5,458 nucleotides of DNA from Lutibacter sp. (GTDB lineage Bacteria > Bacteroidota > Bacteroidia > Flavobacteriales > Flavobacteriaceae). Location: assembly GCA_030599055.1 (NCBI GenBank), contig JAUVOS010000174.1, positions 1-5,458 of the forward strand, read 5' to 3'. A model generated the notes under the pieces. The model searched no databases. It was not told the origin of the DNA and worked only from the letters and a program-made list of their open reading frames with translations. The position numbers and the translations under genes were made by a program. Below, piece after piece: positions 1 through 5,458 of this stretch (positions are counted from its first letter, which is position 1; every line of letters starts with the position of its first letter).

Positions 1-538
1 CATATAAACCTTTTGCTTTTGCCCAATAGGCATTTTGCCACATCGCCGGGTTTAGAGACAGTTCTCCAAGAGCTGCCACTCCAATTTTACGGCGAATAGC
101 CGGTTCTACCACAAAAGGGCCGATACCAATACTTATTTCAGAAAGTTTTACAGAAGCTTGCTCTGTAGCCATAGCATAATCACAGGCTGCAACAATACCG
201 ACGCCACCACCAACAACCTTGCCTTGTATGCGCCCTAAAATGGGTTTTTTACACTTTCGCATTGCATTGACAAGCTTTCCAAAACCGGAAAAGAAGGCTA
301 CTCCATCCTTGTGCTTGTCAATTGTCAAGAGCTCATCAAAAGAAGCACCAGCACAAAAGGCCTTTTCTTTTTCACTTTTTAAGATAATGACTTTGACATT
401 GTTATCATTGCTTAATTCATTAAATGCTTTAATTATTCTTTCTAACAAATTACTCGGTAATGAATTACTTGCCGGGTGAAAAAACTCAACTACTGCAATA
501 CCATTTTCTGTATAGGTGTATAAACTACCTTGTTCCAT
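1..538 (-). CDS. Enoyl-CoA hydratase/isomerase (crotonase) family protein, C-terminus cut by window edge
   Basis: The first 179 residues are present and the frame runs off the left edge; family members are usually about 250-260 residues. Crotonases bind acyl-CoA thioesters in the cytoplasm and hydrate or isomerise enoyl-CoA in fatty-acid or branched-chain amino-acid breakdown. Seen here: the first oxyanion-hole segment FCAGASFDEL (61-70), the second oxyanion-hole segment with the GGG run (110-112) leading into ACDYAMA (118-124), and SEISIGIGP (133-141). By alignment from memory to rat mitochondrial enoyl-CoA hydratase, Glu134 matches catalytic Glu164, while the Glu144 position is Gly114. One-glutamate crotonases are often isomerases or act on unusual substrates, so the exact reaction is open. 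The ATG at 538 is chosen because it gives a normal crotonase N-terminus. It lies 23 bp downstream of the MATE stop codon on the same strand, so the two are probably co-transcribed. No clear Shine-Dalgarno site is visible. Family assignment is firm; substrate is unknown. Confidence 0.93.
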   Translation of the reverse strand, partial: MEQGSLYTYTENGIAVVEFFHPASNSLPSNLLERIIKAFNELSNDNNVKVIILKSEKEKAFCAGASFDELLTIDKHKDGVAFFSGFGKLVNAMRKCKKPILGRIQGKVVGGGVGIVAACDYAMATEQASVKLSEISIGIGPFVVEPAIRRKIGVAALGELSLNPAMWQNAYWAKAKGLY

Positions 539-561
539 ATTATTTACTAATGATTAGATTG

Positions 562-1905
562 CTAAGTTAGGGTTTTCCCAGATATTTGAAATATTTTTAA
601 GCTTTTGAATTTAATGAGTAATATACCGGCACGAAATAACATCCAAACGGTAAAAGCTATCCATATTCCATACAGTTCTAAATGAAAATAATCAGCAAGT
701 AATAAAACAGGGACGAACCCAACAAAAGTAGCAATTAAAAGTACATTTCTTAAATATTTCATATAACCGAGCCCTTTGAATATTCCATCAAAAATAAATG
801 CTATTCCGTTGATGGGTTGCATCAATAGTACGATCCAAAAGACGCTGTAAAATTTGCTTAAAACTTCTTTATTATCAATAAATATATGTCCTATGGGATA
901 ATAGAATACAAAAGATAGCAATGCTAAAACTAAACCGAGATAAATTCCATATTTTGTGAGTTGTTTGCCTAATATTTCAAGTGAATGGTAGGCTTTTGCA
1001 CCATAGAGTTTTCCTGATAAGATATTTCCTGCACTCGAATAACCATCCAAAACAAAAGCAAAAAAGAACCAGATGTTGATGGCAATTGTATAAGCAGCAA
1101 TACTGTCATTTCCGTATTTTGTAGCAAATGAACTCCCTAAATATAAAGCGACATTGAGAGCAATAGTTCGAACAAATAAGTGTAAAATCATTCGCGTGAG
1201 ATTACCCATTTCCGGATTGACAGGGAACTGTAATTTTAAACGAATTGGAGTTTTCTTTAAAAGATAGAAAGTTGCCAATACAGCCATAGAAATTTGGGCT
1301 ATGATACTTGCATAAGCAGCTCCTTTGATCCCTAAAGCTGGGATAATATTCCCCAAGCCATAAATTAAAAAGTAATCAAAAATAATATTTAGTACAGCTC
1401 CGGTTATGGCAATAAGCATAGGATAAAAGGTGTTTTGTAAACCTCGAAAAGTTCCAAAAATTGCAAATGTGTAGAGTGTAAAAGGCAACCCAAAAATACG
1501 AATACGATAATATTGAACACTTAAATCTAATAAAACAGTATCGGCATTGTATAATTTAAAAATCCAATTTGCAAAAGGATAGGTAACAAGAATTATGAGA
1601 ATTGAAAGCAATACGACACCAAATATAGCTTGTGCCGGCAAGTTTTTTACTTTTTCTAGTTTATCCGCTCCTAAATATTGTGAAATAATGGTTGAAATAG
1701 CGCTGTGTGTTTGGCCTAATACCCAAACCAACATAGATAAAAAGACGCCTGCTAAACCCACTGCTGCCAGTGATTCTTTAGCTAAAATGGGCAAATGACC
1801 GACAAATGCAGTATCTGCCATTGACAATAAAGGCTCCGCTATACCGGCAAATAAAGCCGGAACGGCTAATCTATTGATTGTTTTAAAAGAGATGTCTTTT
1901 TTCAA
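562..1905 (-). CDS. MATE family efflux transporter, DinF-like branch
   Basis: A complete 447-residue inner-membrane multidrug/toxin extrusion protein, normal for the family, with about 12 hydrophobic segments in two six-helix halves. MATE pumps export cationic or other small compounds using a Na+ or H+ gradient. Visible signatures: AEPLLSMADTAFVG in helix 1 (residues 23-36; Asp31 probably matches the helix-1 acidic residue of DinF-type MATEs), FRGLQNTFYP (153-162), the NIIFDYFLIYG motif (173-183), GIKGAAYASIIAQ (192-204), and the second-half repeat FVLDGYSSAGNILSGKLYGA (284-303) with Asp287. IFDGIFKGLG (371-380) is also typical of DinF relatives. The start codon is TTG (1905-1903): the frame above it has no ATG or GTG before an in-frame stop, and the next ATG is codon 30, inside helix 1. 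A crotonase gene follows 23 bp downstream. The transported substrate cannot be read from sequence. Confidence 0.95.
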   Translation of the reverse strand: MKKDISFKTINRLAVPALFAGIAEPLLSMADTAFVGHLPILAKESLAAVGLAGVFLSMLVWVLGQTHSAISTIISQYLGADKLEKVKNLPAQAIFGVVLLSILIILVTYPFANWIFKLYNADTVLLDLSVQYYRIRIFGLPFTLYTFAIFGTFRGLQNTFYPMLIAITGAVLNIIFDYFLIYGLGNIIPALGIKGAAYASIIAQISMAVLATFYLLKKTPIRLKLQFPVNPEMGNLTRMILHLFVRTIALNVALYLGSSFATKYGNDSIAAYTIAINIWFFFAFVLDGYSSAGNILSGKLYGAKAYHSLEILGKQLTKYGIYLGLVLALLSFVFYYPIGHIFIDNKEVLSKFYSVFWIVLLMQPINGIAFIFDGIFKGLGYMKYLRNVLLIATFVGFVPVLLLADYFHLELYGIWIAFTVWMLFRAGILLIKFKSLKIFQISGKTLT

Positions 1906-1915
1906 GTGTTTGTAG

Positions 1916-1923
1916 TATATTTG
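1916..1923 (+). promoter_or_regulatory. Candidate Bacteroidota -7 element reading toward tRNA-Ala
   Basis: TATATTTG matches the Bacteroidota -7 consensus TAnnTTTG at every fixed base and points toward the tRNA, divergent from the MATE gene. No good TTG -33 element is seen at the expected spacing of about 19 bp, and the tRNA would begin about 200 nt downstream, giving a long leader across the repeats. It is the best plus-strand match I found in this spacer, but it may be chance in AT-rich DNA. Confidence 0.25.
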
Positions 1924-1986
1924 CGCTCGGATTCTAGTTCTTTATAAGAAAGCAAAGAAAGTTATTTAAAAAGGATTTACAAGGTA

Positions 1987-2030
1987 GAATTCTGAATTCT
2001 ACATTCTGAATTCAAAACGGGGCATTAGCT
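1987..2030 (+). repeat. 44-bp direct repeat, copy 1, ending in the first 12 nt of tRNA-Ala
   Basis: This 44-bp stretch is identical to 2105-2148. It holds four heptamers (GAATTCT, GAATTCT, ACATTCT, GAATTCA), then AAAAC and GGGGCATTAGCT. The last 12 nt equal the 5' end of the tRNA-Ala gene (acceptor 5' strand, positions 8-9, and the first three bases of the D stem). After 2030 the match stops and a palindrome begins instead of the rest of the tRNA. So this is a duplicated tRNA 5' end, not a working tRNA. Confidence 0.9.
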
Positions 2031-2068
2031 TCCCGAACTAAATTCGGGACAGGCAGCTTCGCTAATGC
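2022..2068. repeat. REP-like compound palindrome between the two direct-repeat copies
   Basis: The inner stem is perfect: TCCCGAA (2031-2037) pairs with TTCGGGA (2043-2049) around a 5-nt loop, CTAAA. The outer arms GCATTAGC (2022-2029) and GCTAATGC (2061-2068) are also perfect complements. An unpaired stretch, CAGGCAGCTTC (2050-2060), lies between the inner and outer right arms. The left outer arm is part of the duplicated tRNA 5' end. The shape resembles REP-type extragenic palindromes. Whether it is a dispersed family in this genome cannot be told from one copy. Confidence 0.7.
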
Positions 2069-2104
2069 GAACATTAATTAAAAGAAGTTGCCACAAATAA
2101 TTCT

Positions 2105-2148
2105 GAATTCTGAATTCTACATTCTGAATTCAAAACGGGGCATTAGCT
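2105..2148 (+). repeat. 44-bp direct repeat, copy 2, overlapping the start of tRNA-Ala
   Basis: Identical to 1987-2030, offset by 118 bp. It covers the 32 nt just upstream of the tRNA gene and the first 12 nt of the gene. It carries the same GAATTCT/ACATTCT heptamers, with one further degenerate heptamer, TAATTCT, on its left (2098-2104). The working tRNA is fused to this copy. Confidence 0.9.
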
Positions 2149-2210
2149 CAGCTGGCTAGAGCGCTACGCTGGCAGCGTAGAGGTCATCGGTTCGACTCCG
2201 ATATGCTCCA
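2137..2210 (+). tRNA. tRNA-Ala, anticodon GGC
   Basis: A full cloverleaf of 74 nt can be read. The acceptor 5' strand GGGGCAT (2137-2143) pairs with ATGCTCC (2203-2209) and contains the G3-U70 wobble pair that identifies alanine tRNAs. D stem GCTC/GAGC (2146-2149, 2159-2162); anticodon stem CTACG/CGTAG (2164-2168, 2176-2180) around loop CTGGCAG with anticodon GGC at 2171-2173; five-base variable loop; T stem ATCGG/CCGAT (2186-2190, 2198-2202) with loop TTCGACT. The discriminator is A2210. The next bases are CAA, so CCA is not encoded and must be added enzymatically. It reads the Ala codons GCC and GCU. It is the only plus-strand gene here, with a hairpin terminator directly after it. Confidence 0.97.
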
Positions 2211-2211
2211 C

Positions 2212-2253
2212 AAAAAAACACAACCCTTTAATTTTTAAGGAGTTGTGTTTTTT
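2212..2253 (+). terminator. Intrinsic terminator of tRNA-Ala
   Basis: AAACACAAC (2216-2224) pairs with GTTGTGTTT (2242-2250), and inner CCTT/AAGG extends the stem around an AT loop, with one bulged A at 2241. Six T residues (2248-2253) follow on the plus strand, and a run of seven A (2212-2218) precedes, so it could also act in the reverse direction. It begins 2 nt after the tRNA. Confidence 0.85.
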
Positions 2254-2274
2254 ATATCATAACTCAATCATAAT

Positions 2275-2468
2275 TTAACCCGCATTATTTATGAATAACC
2301 CGGAGTTATAAAGTTAAAAGTGTAAAGTTCATAAAGTTAGCCTTTGTGTTTAATTTTTTACATAGCCCAAATTTGGGTTATGATTTACATTTGTTATTTG
2401 AATGTAAACTTTTAACTTTCAACATTATAACTTTTAACTAAGAAAAATTCATGAATTTTTCGGGTTAA
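2275..2468. repeat. 194-bp nested imperfect palindrome (MITE-like or bidirectional terminator)
   Basis: Outer ends TTAACCCG (2275-2282) and CGGGTTAA (2461-2468) are exact complements, and the match extends to 18 of 22 positions (2275-2296 against 2447-2468). A central palindrome at 2361-2382 (CATA-CCCAAA / TTTGGG-TATG, one mismatched pair) has its centre between 2371 and 2372, exactly the centre of the outer arms. Between them, AAAGTT-type units (2302-2339) on the left face AACTTT-type heptamers (2407-2438) on the right. The right arm also contains a perfect 18-bp palindrome at 2443-2460. No ORF or transposase is inside. It lies between the convergent tRNA and lipoprotein transcription units, so a terminator role fits, but a non-autonomous mobile element is also possible. 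Confidence 0.7.
2407..2438. repeat. AACTTTN heptanucleotide tandem repeat
   Basis: Successive units AACTTTT, AACTTTC, AACATTAT (8 nt) and AACTTTT are followed by a final AAC. The opposite arm of the surrounding palindrome has the reverse-complement units AAAGTT at 2310, 2324 and 2333 and the variant AAAGTG at 2317. The period is mostly 7 bp with some 8-9 bp slips. It is non-coding. Confidence 0.65.
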
Positions 2469-2500
2469 TGAGTTGAAAAAACTACTTTTTTTAGGTCTTA

Positions 2501-2896
2501 CTAAATACCTATTTCCTCAAGCTTTTTATTTGCTTTATCTGTAAGTTTATCCATGCGTTTTTGATATTTTTCAATAGAAGCGCAGTGCACTAGTTTGCTG
2601 TTCCATTGCGTCATCCAATTAGCACCTTCTTGTCCAACTTTTTGAAACTCTTGAGCAAGCGTAGTATCCATAGGGTTTTTCATGTATTTTTCCATGATTC
2701 CCAAATAACTATCCAACCATTCTTCGTATTGGTCTAAAAATTCATCGCAGTCTTTGGAGGTTTTAAATTTTTCGGTGTCTGACGACTTTTCTATAGCTTC
2801 TATTGCTCCTTCTTTTTTAACTTCCTTTGATGGTTTATCTCCGCAAGAAATAATTAACATACTCGTAATAATAACAAATGATAACAGTGTTTTCAT
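2501..2896 (-). CDS. Small putative lipoprotein with two cysteines in the mature domain
   Basis: 131 residues. Residues 1-18 form a bacterial lipoprotein signal: Lys2, a hydrophobic core, and the lipobox IISC with the lipid-attached Cys18. The product should therefore be exported and anchored to a membrane, possibly the outer membrane. A charged linker (about 20-45) leads to a mostly helical domain rich in Lys, Glu, Trp and Tyr (about 46-131). Cys50 (SKDCDEFLDQYEEW) and Cys105 (LVHCASIEKYQ) are the only other cysteines and could form a disulphide. It resembles small uncharacterised Bacteroidota lipoproteins with a CDEFLDxYEEW-like motif (possibly the DUF6591 type, from memory and unconfirmed). 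The ATG at 2896 is supported by the signal peptide and by AAGG a few bases upstream. It appears to be a single-gene unit. Function is unknown. Confidence 0.85.
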   Translation of the reverse strand: MKTLLSFVIITSMLIISCGDKPSKEVKKEGAIEAIEKSSDTEKFKTSKDCDEFLDQYEEWLDSYLGIMEKYMKNPMDTTLAQEFQKVGQEGANWMTQWNSKLVHCASIEKYQKRMDKLTDKANKKLEEIGI

Positions 2897-2931
2897 AATA
2901 CCTTGAATTTAAAATTAATAATATTAACCTA

Positions 2932-2939
2932 TAAAGTTA
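2932..2939 (-). promoter_or_regulatory. Candidate -7 element of the lipoprotein gene
   Basis: On the minus strand this reads TAACTTTA, one base off the TAnnTTTG consensus, about 36 nt upstream of the lipoprotein ATG. A TTA rather than TTG occurs near the -33 spacing. The position is suitable but the match is weak. Confidence 0.3.
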
Positions 2940-2991
2940 CGAAAATTCTCGTGTCATTTTAACTTTTTTTACTGTTGTGTTAACAAGAGTT

Positions 2992-3492
2992 TTATTTATA
3001 TCCAATCTGCTTGCGCTCTTTTTGTTCTATTTCTTTTTTTTCCTTATCCAATAAGAAGTTAAGTGCCGTATAAATATCTTTAAATTTGATATTCATATTT
3101 TTTTCTAAATGAGAGATTTTGTTTTTTAGTTCTTTGTAGTCTGCAAGGTTTTGGCGCATTAGTACAAAAGCTCTAATAATAGAAATACTTACTTGTATGG
3201 CTATTTCACTACGCAATACACTTGCTAACATTGACACACCTTGTTCTGTAAAGGCAAAAGGCATATATCTTGAACCGCCACGCTTTGTGGTCACAATTTG
3301 TGACCTCAAACTTTTAAACTCATCTTTTGTGACTTCAAACATAAAGTCACGAGGGAAACGGTTCACATTTCGTTTAACAGCTTGCTTTAGCACTTTAGTT
3401 TCTACCTCGTACATTTCTGCAAGATCAAAGTCTAACATTACTCTTTGGCCTCGTATCTCATAGATTCTGTTTTGTATTACTTTTAATTCCAT
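2992..3492 (-). CDS. ORF6N domain-containing protein (probable DNA-binding, phage-antirepressor type)
   Basis: 166 residues. The ORF6N domain spans about residues 6-92, with the family signature VMLDFDLAEMYEVETKVLKQAV (18-39, broken by a few family variants), RNVNRFPRDFMFEVT (41-55), LRSQIVTTKRGGSRY (62-76) and PFAFTEQGVSMLASVL (78-93). The tail (about 113-160) is charged and helical, probably a coiled coil, and ends in QIGYK, similar to the C-terminus of many solo ORF6N proteins, so the gene looks complete. ORF6N is related to the KilA-N/Bro class found in phage antirepressors; DNA binding is expected from the family, but the target is unknown. Flavobacterial genomes often carry such short copies outside recognisable prophages, and no phage gene is visible here. 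It starts 34 bp after the AddB-like gene on the same strand, so it may share that transcript. Confidence 0.92.
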   Translation of the reverse strand: MELKVIQNRIYEIRGQRVMLDFDLAEMYEVETKVLKQAVKRNVNRFPRDFMFEVTKDEFKSLRSQIVTTKRGGSRYMPFAFTEQGVSMLASVLRSEIAIQVSISIIRAFVLMRQNLADYKELKNKISHLEKNMNIKFKDIYTALNFLLDKEKKEIEQKERKQIGYK

Positions 3493-3526
3493 ATCGTTTT
3501 TTTATAATAATCGTTCAATTCTTTTT

Positions 3527-5458
3527 TTATATAGATTCCACAAAAGGAATATTACTATCAAAAATCTCAAGTAATAATTCTTCCAAAGCAACTAGAAATC
3601 CATCAAAATGAGATTCTGTAATTGATATTTCCCCTTTTTGACGAATCGGAGCAAAATTGACAGGTATAAACCCGGATTTTAAGTTTTTAAAACTGATAAT
3701 ACCTGCTTGTAATTCTTTCGAAGCATCAAAGGATTTTTGTTGAGAATATAAATAGGCATACAACATTACTTGGAGTCCTTTAGAATACTTATAATCTGCT
3801 GAAATCTTTGAAAAATCATCTAAGCGAAGTTGACTTGACACGACTTTTCCTGATTTGTAGTCGATAATTCGAATGATCCCATCTACCTCATCTATGCGAT
3901 CTACTTTTCCTATAAATTTTATCGGAAAATCAAATTTTGAAAAGACAACTTCGTGTGATAAGGGAAGTTCTAATGCCAATATTCGAATGATTTTTCCACT
4001 TTTAACTGCTTTTATTTCATCTTTGATAAAACGCTTTACAAAATTGAATATTACTTCGTAAATCAATCGGTTTTTTCCATGATTGTATTGGCCGTTTTTA
4101 TAAGTGTTCTTAAACTCAGCTTTTACTTGTTCCGGAATTTTTGGAATTAGGTTTTGTAAAGATTTTTCGTCTAAAATTTTCGTCCCAAGTGGTTTGTACA
4201 ATTTTTCTAAAGTATCATGAATCACAGTTCCCATTGTATGGTCTGCTACTGTTTCTTCTATCTCAACTAAATCATAAATTTTCAGTATCCGTTGTTGATA
4301 AAATTCAATAGGATTGTATAAATAAGTAGATAAGGCAGAAGGAGAAAACCCGTTTTTTGCAATTTCTTTTAGCCTAGTTATTATCTGTGGCGTTTTATTT
4401 ATTTGTTGTAATTCTTGATTTTCTGACTTTACTCGTGGATTGATAATTGTTTGTTGAATTTGCGGATATTTCCATAAAAGTTGCGTTAAAAACTGACTTT
4501 TTTCTCCACCTCCAAAAGTATCTGTTTGGTTGTTGTATAACAAACTCACTTTTTCAGATGCTTCTATTAATCGGAAAAAATGATAACTCATAATAGCGTC
4601 TTCTTCATGATATGTTGGCAATTTGTAATGCTTACGAATATCAAATGGAATAAAACTTTTTGTTCTTTTTCCTTTGGGTATAATCCCCTCATTCATTGAA
4701 GTTATGATGATGTGTTTAAAATTTAATGCTTGTGTTTCTAAAAATCCCATGATTTGAAGCCCTTGTAACGGCTCTCCAATAAAGTTAAGATTTTCTATAG
4801 CTTCTAGTTTTTTATAGAGTTGAAAAAAGGTTTTAATTGAATCCGAATCTTTAAAATTATTTTCAAAATAAGGAAATTTATTGTTTAATTGTATCAGTTG
4901 TTGATTCAGCTTAAAATGTTTGTAAATAATTTCTTTTTCAAAGCCTTGAAGTTTGTTTTTTAAAACCTCTATTAATGCATTAATCCTTAGCAAAAGGTCT
5001 TCAATAGAATTATCCGTAATAGATTTAAATAGATTGAGTAAAACATCAAAATCATTTATGAGAAAGGAATCTCCCGATTTTTTGATATCAATATAATGAA
5101 TACTGACACTGTTTTTAGTTGTCAAATCAGCGACCAATTTATCAATATTATCAAAATATGTTTGAATAACTGGATGCAAAAGAATACGCAATACGGTTTT
5201 ATAGTAAAAGCTAGTATTTTCTTTTGAAATGGTGTGAATATGCATTTCAAATATATCTTTAATCAAGTTGGAAAATGGAAGATATTTCAAAGGAAATCCC
5301 ATGGTAATATTTACCGTATCAATATTTTTTGGCAAAGAATTTAAAACAATGGGTAATACATTTTGATCTGTAAGTATCACGGCTATTTCATCAGCCTCGT
5401 TAGATGCATTAATTAATTCTCCTGCATATTTAATCATTCCAACATTCTTAGGGACTCC
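3527..5458 (-). CDS. AddB-like PD-(D/E)XK nuclease family protein, N-terminus beyond window edge
   Basis: 643 residues are visible and the frame stays open to the right edge. The Met at 5437 is internal, since family members are usually more than 900 residues. Residue numbers below count from that Met. The first two thirds are the inactive helicase-like part of AddB/RecB-type proteins: ITMGFPLKYLP (44-54), MGFLETQALNFKHIIITSMN (230-249) plus EGIIP, and SYHFFRLIEASEKVSLLYN (284-302). The nuclease domain (about 363-636) begins with FSPSALSTYLYNPIEFY and holds His407 (GTVIHDTLE), Asp513 (GKVDRID), Asp526 and Lys528 (IIDYKSGK), and Gln556/Tyr560 (QVMLY): a complete RecB-type active site. It probably works with an AddA-like UvrD helicase in resecting double-strand breaks; such a partner is often encoded nearby but is not in this window. 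No cysteine occurs anywhere, so the Fe-S clamp of Bacillus AddB is absent. The ORF6N gene follows 34 bp downstream. Confidence 0.92.
   Translation of the reverse strand, partial: GVPKNVGMIKYAGELINASNEADEIAVILTDQNVLPIVLNSLPKNIDTVNITMGFPLKYLPFSNLIKDIFEMHIHTISKENTSFYYKTVLRILLHPVIQTYFDNIDKLVADLTTKNSVSIHYIDIKKSGDSFLINDFDVLLNLFKSITDNSIEDLLLRINALIEVLKNKLQGFEKEIIYKHFKLNQQLIQLNNKFPYFENNFKDSDSIKTFFQLYKKLEAIENLNFIGEPLQGLQIMGFLETQALNFKHIIITSMNEGIIPKGKRTKSFIPFDIRKHYKLPTYHEEDAIMSYHFFRLIEASEKVSLLYNNQTDTFGGGEKSQFLTQLLWKYPQIQQTIINPRVKSENQELQQINKTPQIITRLKEIAKNGFSPSALSTYLYNPIEFYQQRILKIYDLVEIEETVADHTMGTVIHDTLEKLYKPLGTKILDEKSLQNLIPKIPEQVKAEFKNTYKNGQYNHGKNRLIYEVIFNFVKRFIKDEIKAVKSGKIIRILALELPLSHEVVFSKFDFPIKFIGKVDRIDEVDGIIRIIDYKSGKVVSSQLRLDDFSKISADYKYSKGLQVMLYAYLYSQQKSFDASKELQAGIISFKNLKSGFIPVNFAPIRQKGEISITESHFDGFLVALEELLLEIFDSNIPFVESI

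Noticed and set aside
219..479. Plus-strand ORF of 86 codons
   Set aside because: It lies antisense inside the crotonase gene, whose conserved motifs fix the real frame.
1595..1798. Plus-strand ORF of 67 codons
   Set aside because: It is antisense to the N-terminal half of the MATE gene and resembles no family I know.
1931..1990. MATE promoter on the minus strand
   Set aside because: TAACTTTC is one base off the -7 consensus, but the nearest TTG is only 15 bp away and AT-rich DNA gives such matches by chance.
2019..2092. Second tRNA gene or tRNA pseudogene
   Set aside because: Only the first 12 nt match tRNA-Ala; the following sequence is a palindrome with no anticodon or T arm.
1987..2148. 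CRISPR array
   Set aside because: There are only two repeat copies and one spacer-like segment; the repeat contains tRNA sequence and heptamers, and no cas gene is present.
2137..2474. Integrated element using the tRNA-Ala 3' end as attachment site
   Set aside because: No second copy of the tRNA 3' end and no integrase are visible in the window.
3197..3463. Plus-strand ORF of 88 codons
   Set aside because: It is fully antisense to the ORF6N domain coding sequence.
3873..4061. Plus-strand ORF of 62 codons
   Set aside because: It is antisense to the nuclease active-site region of the AddB-like gene.

Overview
The window looks like ordinary chromosome of an AT-rich Bacteroidota bacterium, most likely a flavobacterium or close relative. 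The evidence is the low GC content, the weak Shine-Dalgarno sites, some matches to the Bacteroidota -7 promoter motif TAnnTTTG, and the protein types: a short solo ORF6N protein, a cysteine-free AddB-like PD-(D/E)XK nuclease, and a crotonase with the GIGPFVV signature. All protein genes are on the minus strand. The only plus-strand gene is a tRNA-Ala in the middle.

From left to right: a 3'-truncated enoyl-CoA hydratase/isomerase-family gene (538 down to the left edge); a complete DinF-type MATE efflux transporter (1905-562) 23 bp upstream of it, probably in the same transcript; a repeat-rich spacer (1906-2136) with heptanucleotide repeats, a 44-bp direct duplication that carries the first 12 nt of the tRNA gene, and a REP-like palindrome; tRNA-Ala(GGC) (2137-2210) with its own hairpin terminator (2212-2253); a 194-bp nested palindrome (2275-2468) lying between convergent transcription units; a small lipoprotein (2896-2501); an ORF6N-domain protein (3492-2992); and the C-terminal 643 residues of an AddB-like recombination nuclease that enters from the right edge (5458-3527).

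The nuclease and ORF6N genes are 34 bp apart and could be co-transcribed. The nuclease would act with a separate AddA-like helicase in processing double-strand DNA ends, and the ORF6N protein is a probable DNA-binding protein of phage-antirepressor ancestry. The MATE and crotonase genes have no obvious functional link. I see no clear undescribed multi-gene system. The least explained part is the non-coding DNA around the tRNA (about 1980-2475): two different 7-bp-period repeat families, a duplicated tRNA 5' end, and a long palindrome whose inner and outer arms share exactly one centre.
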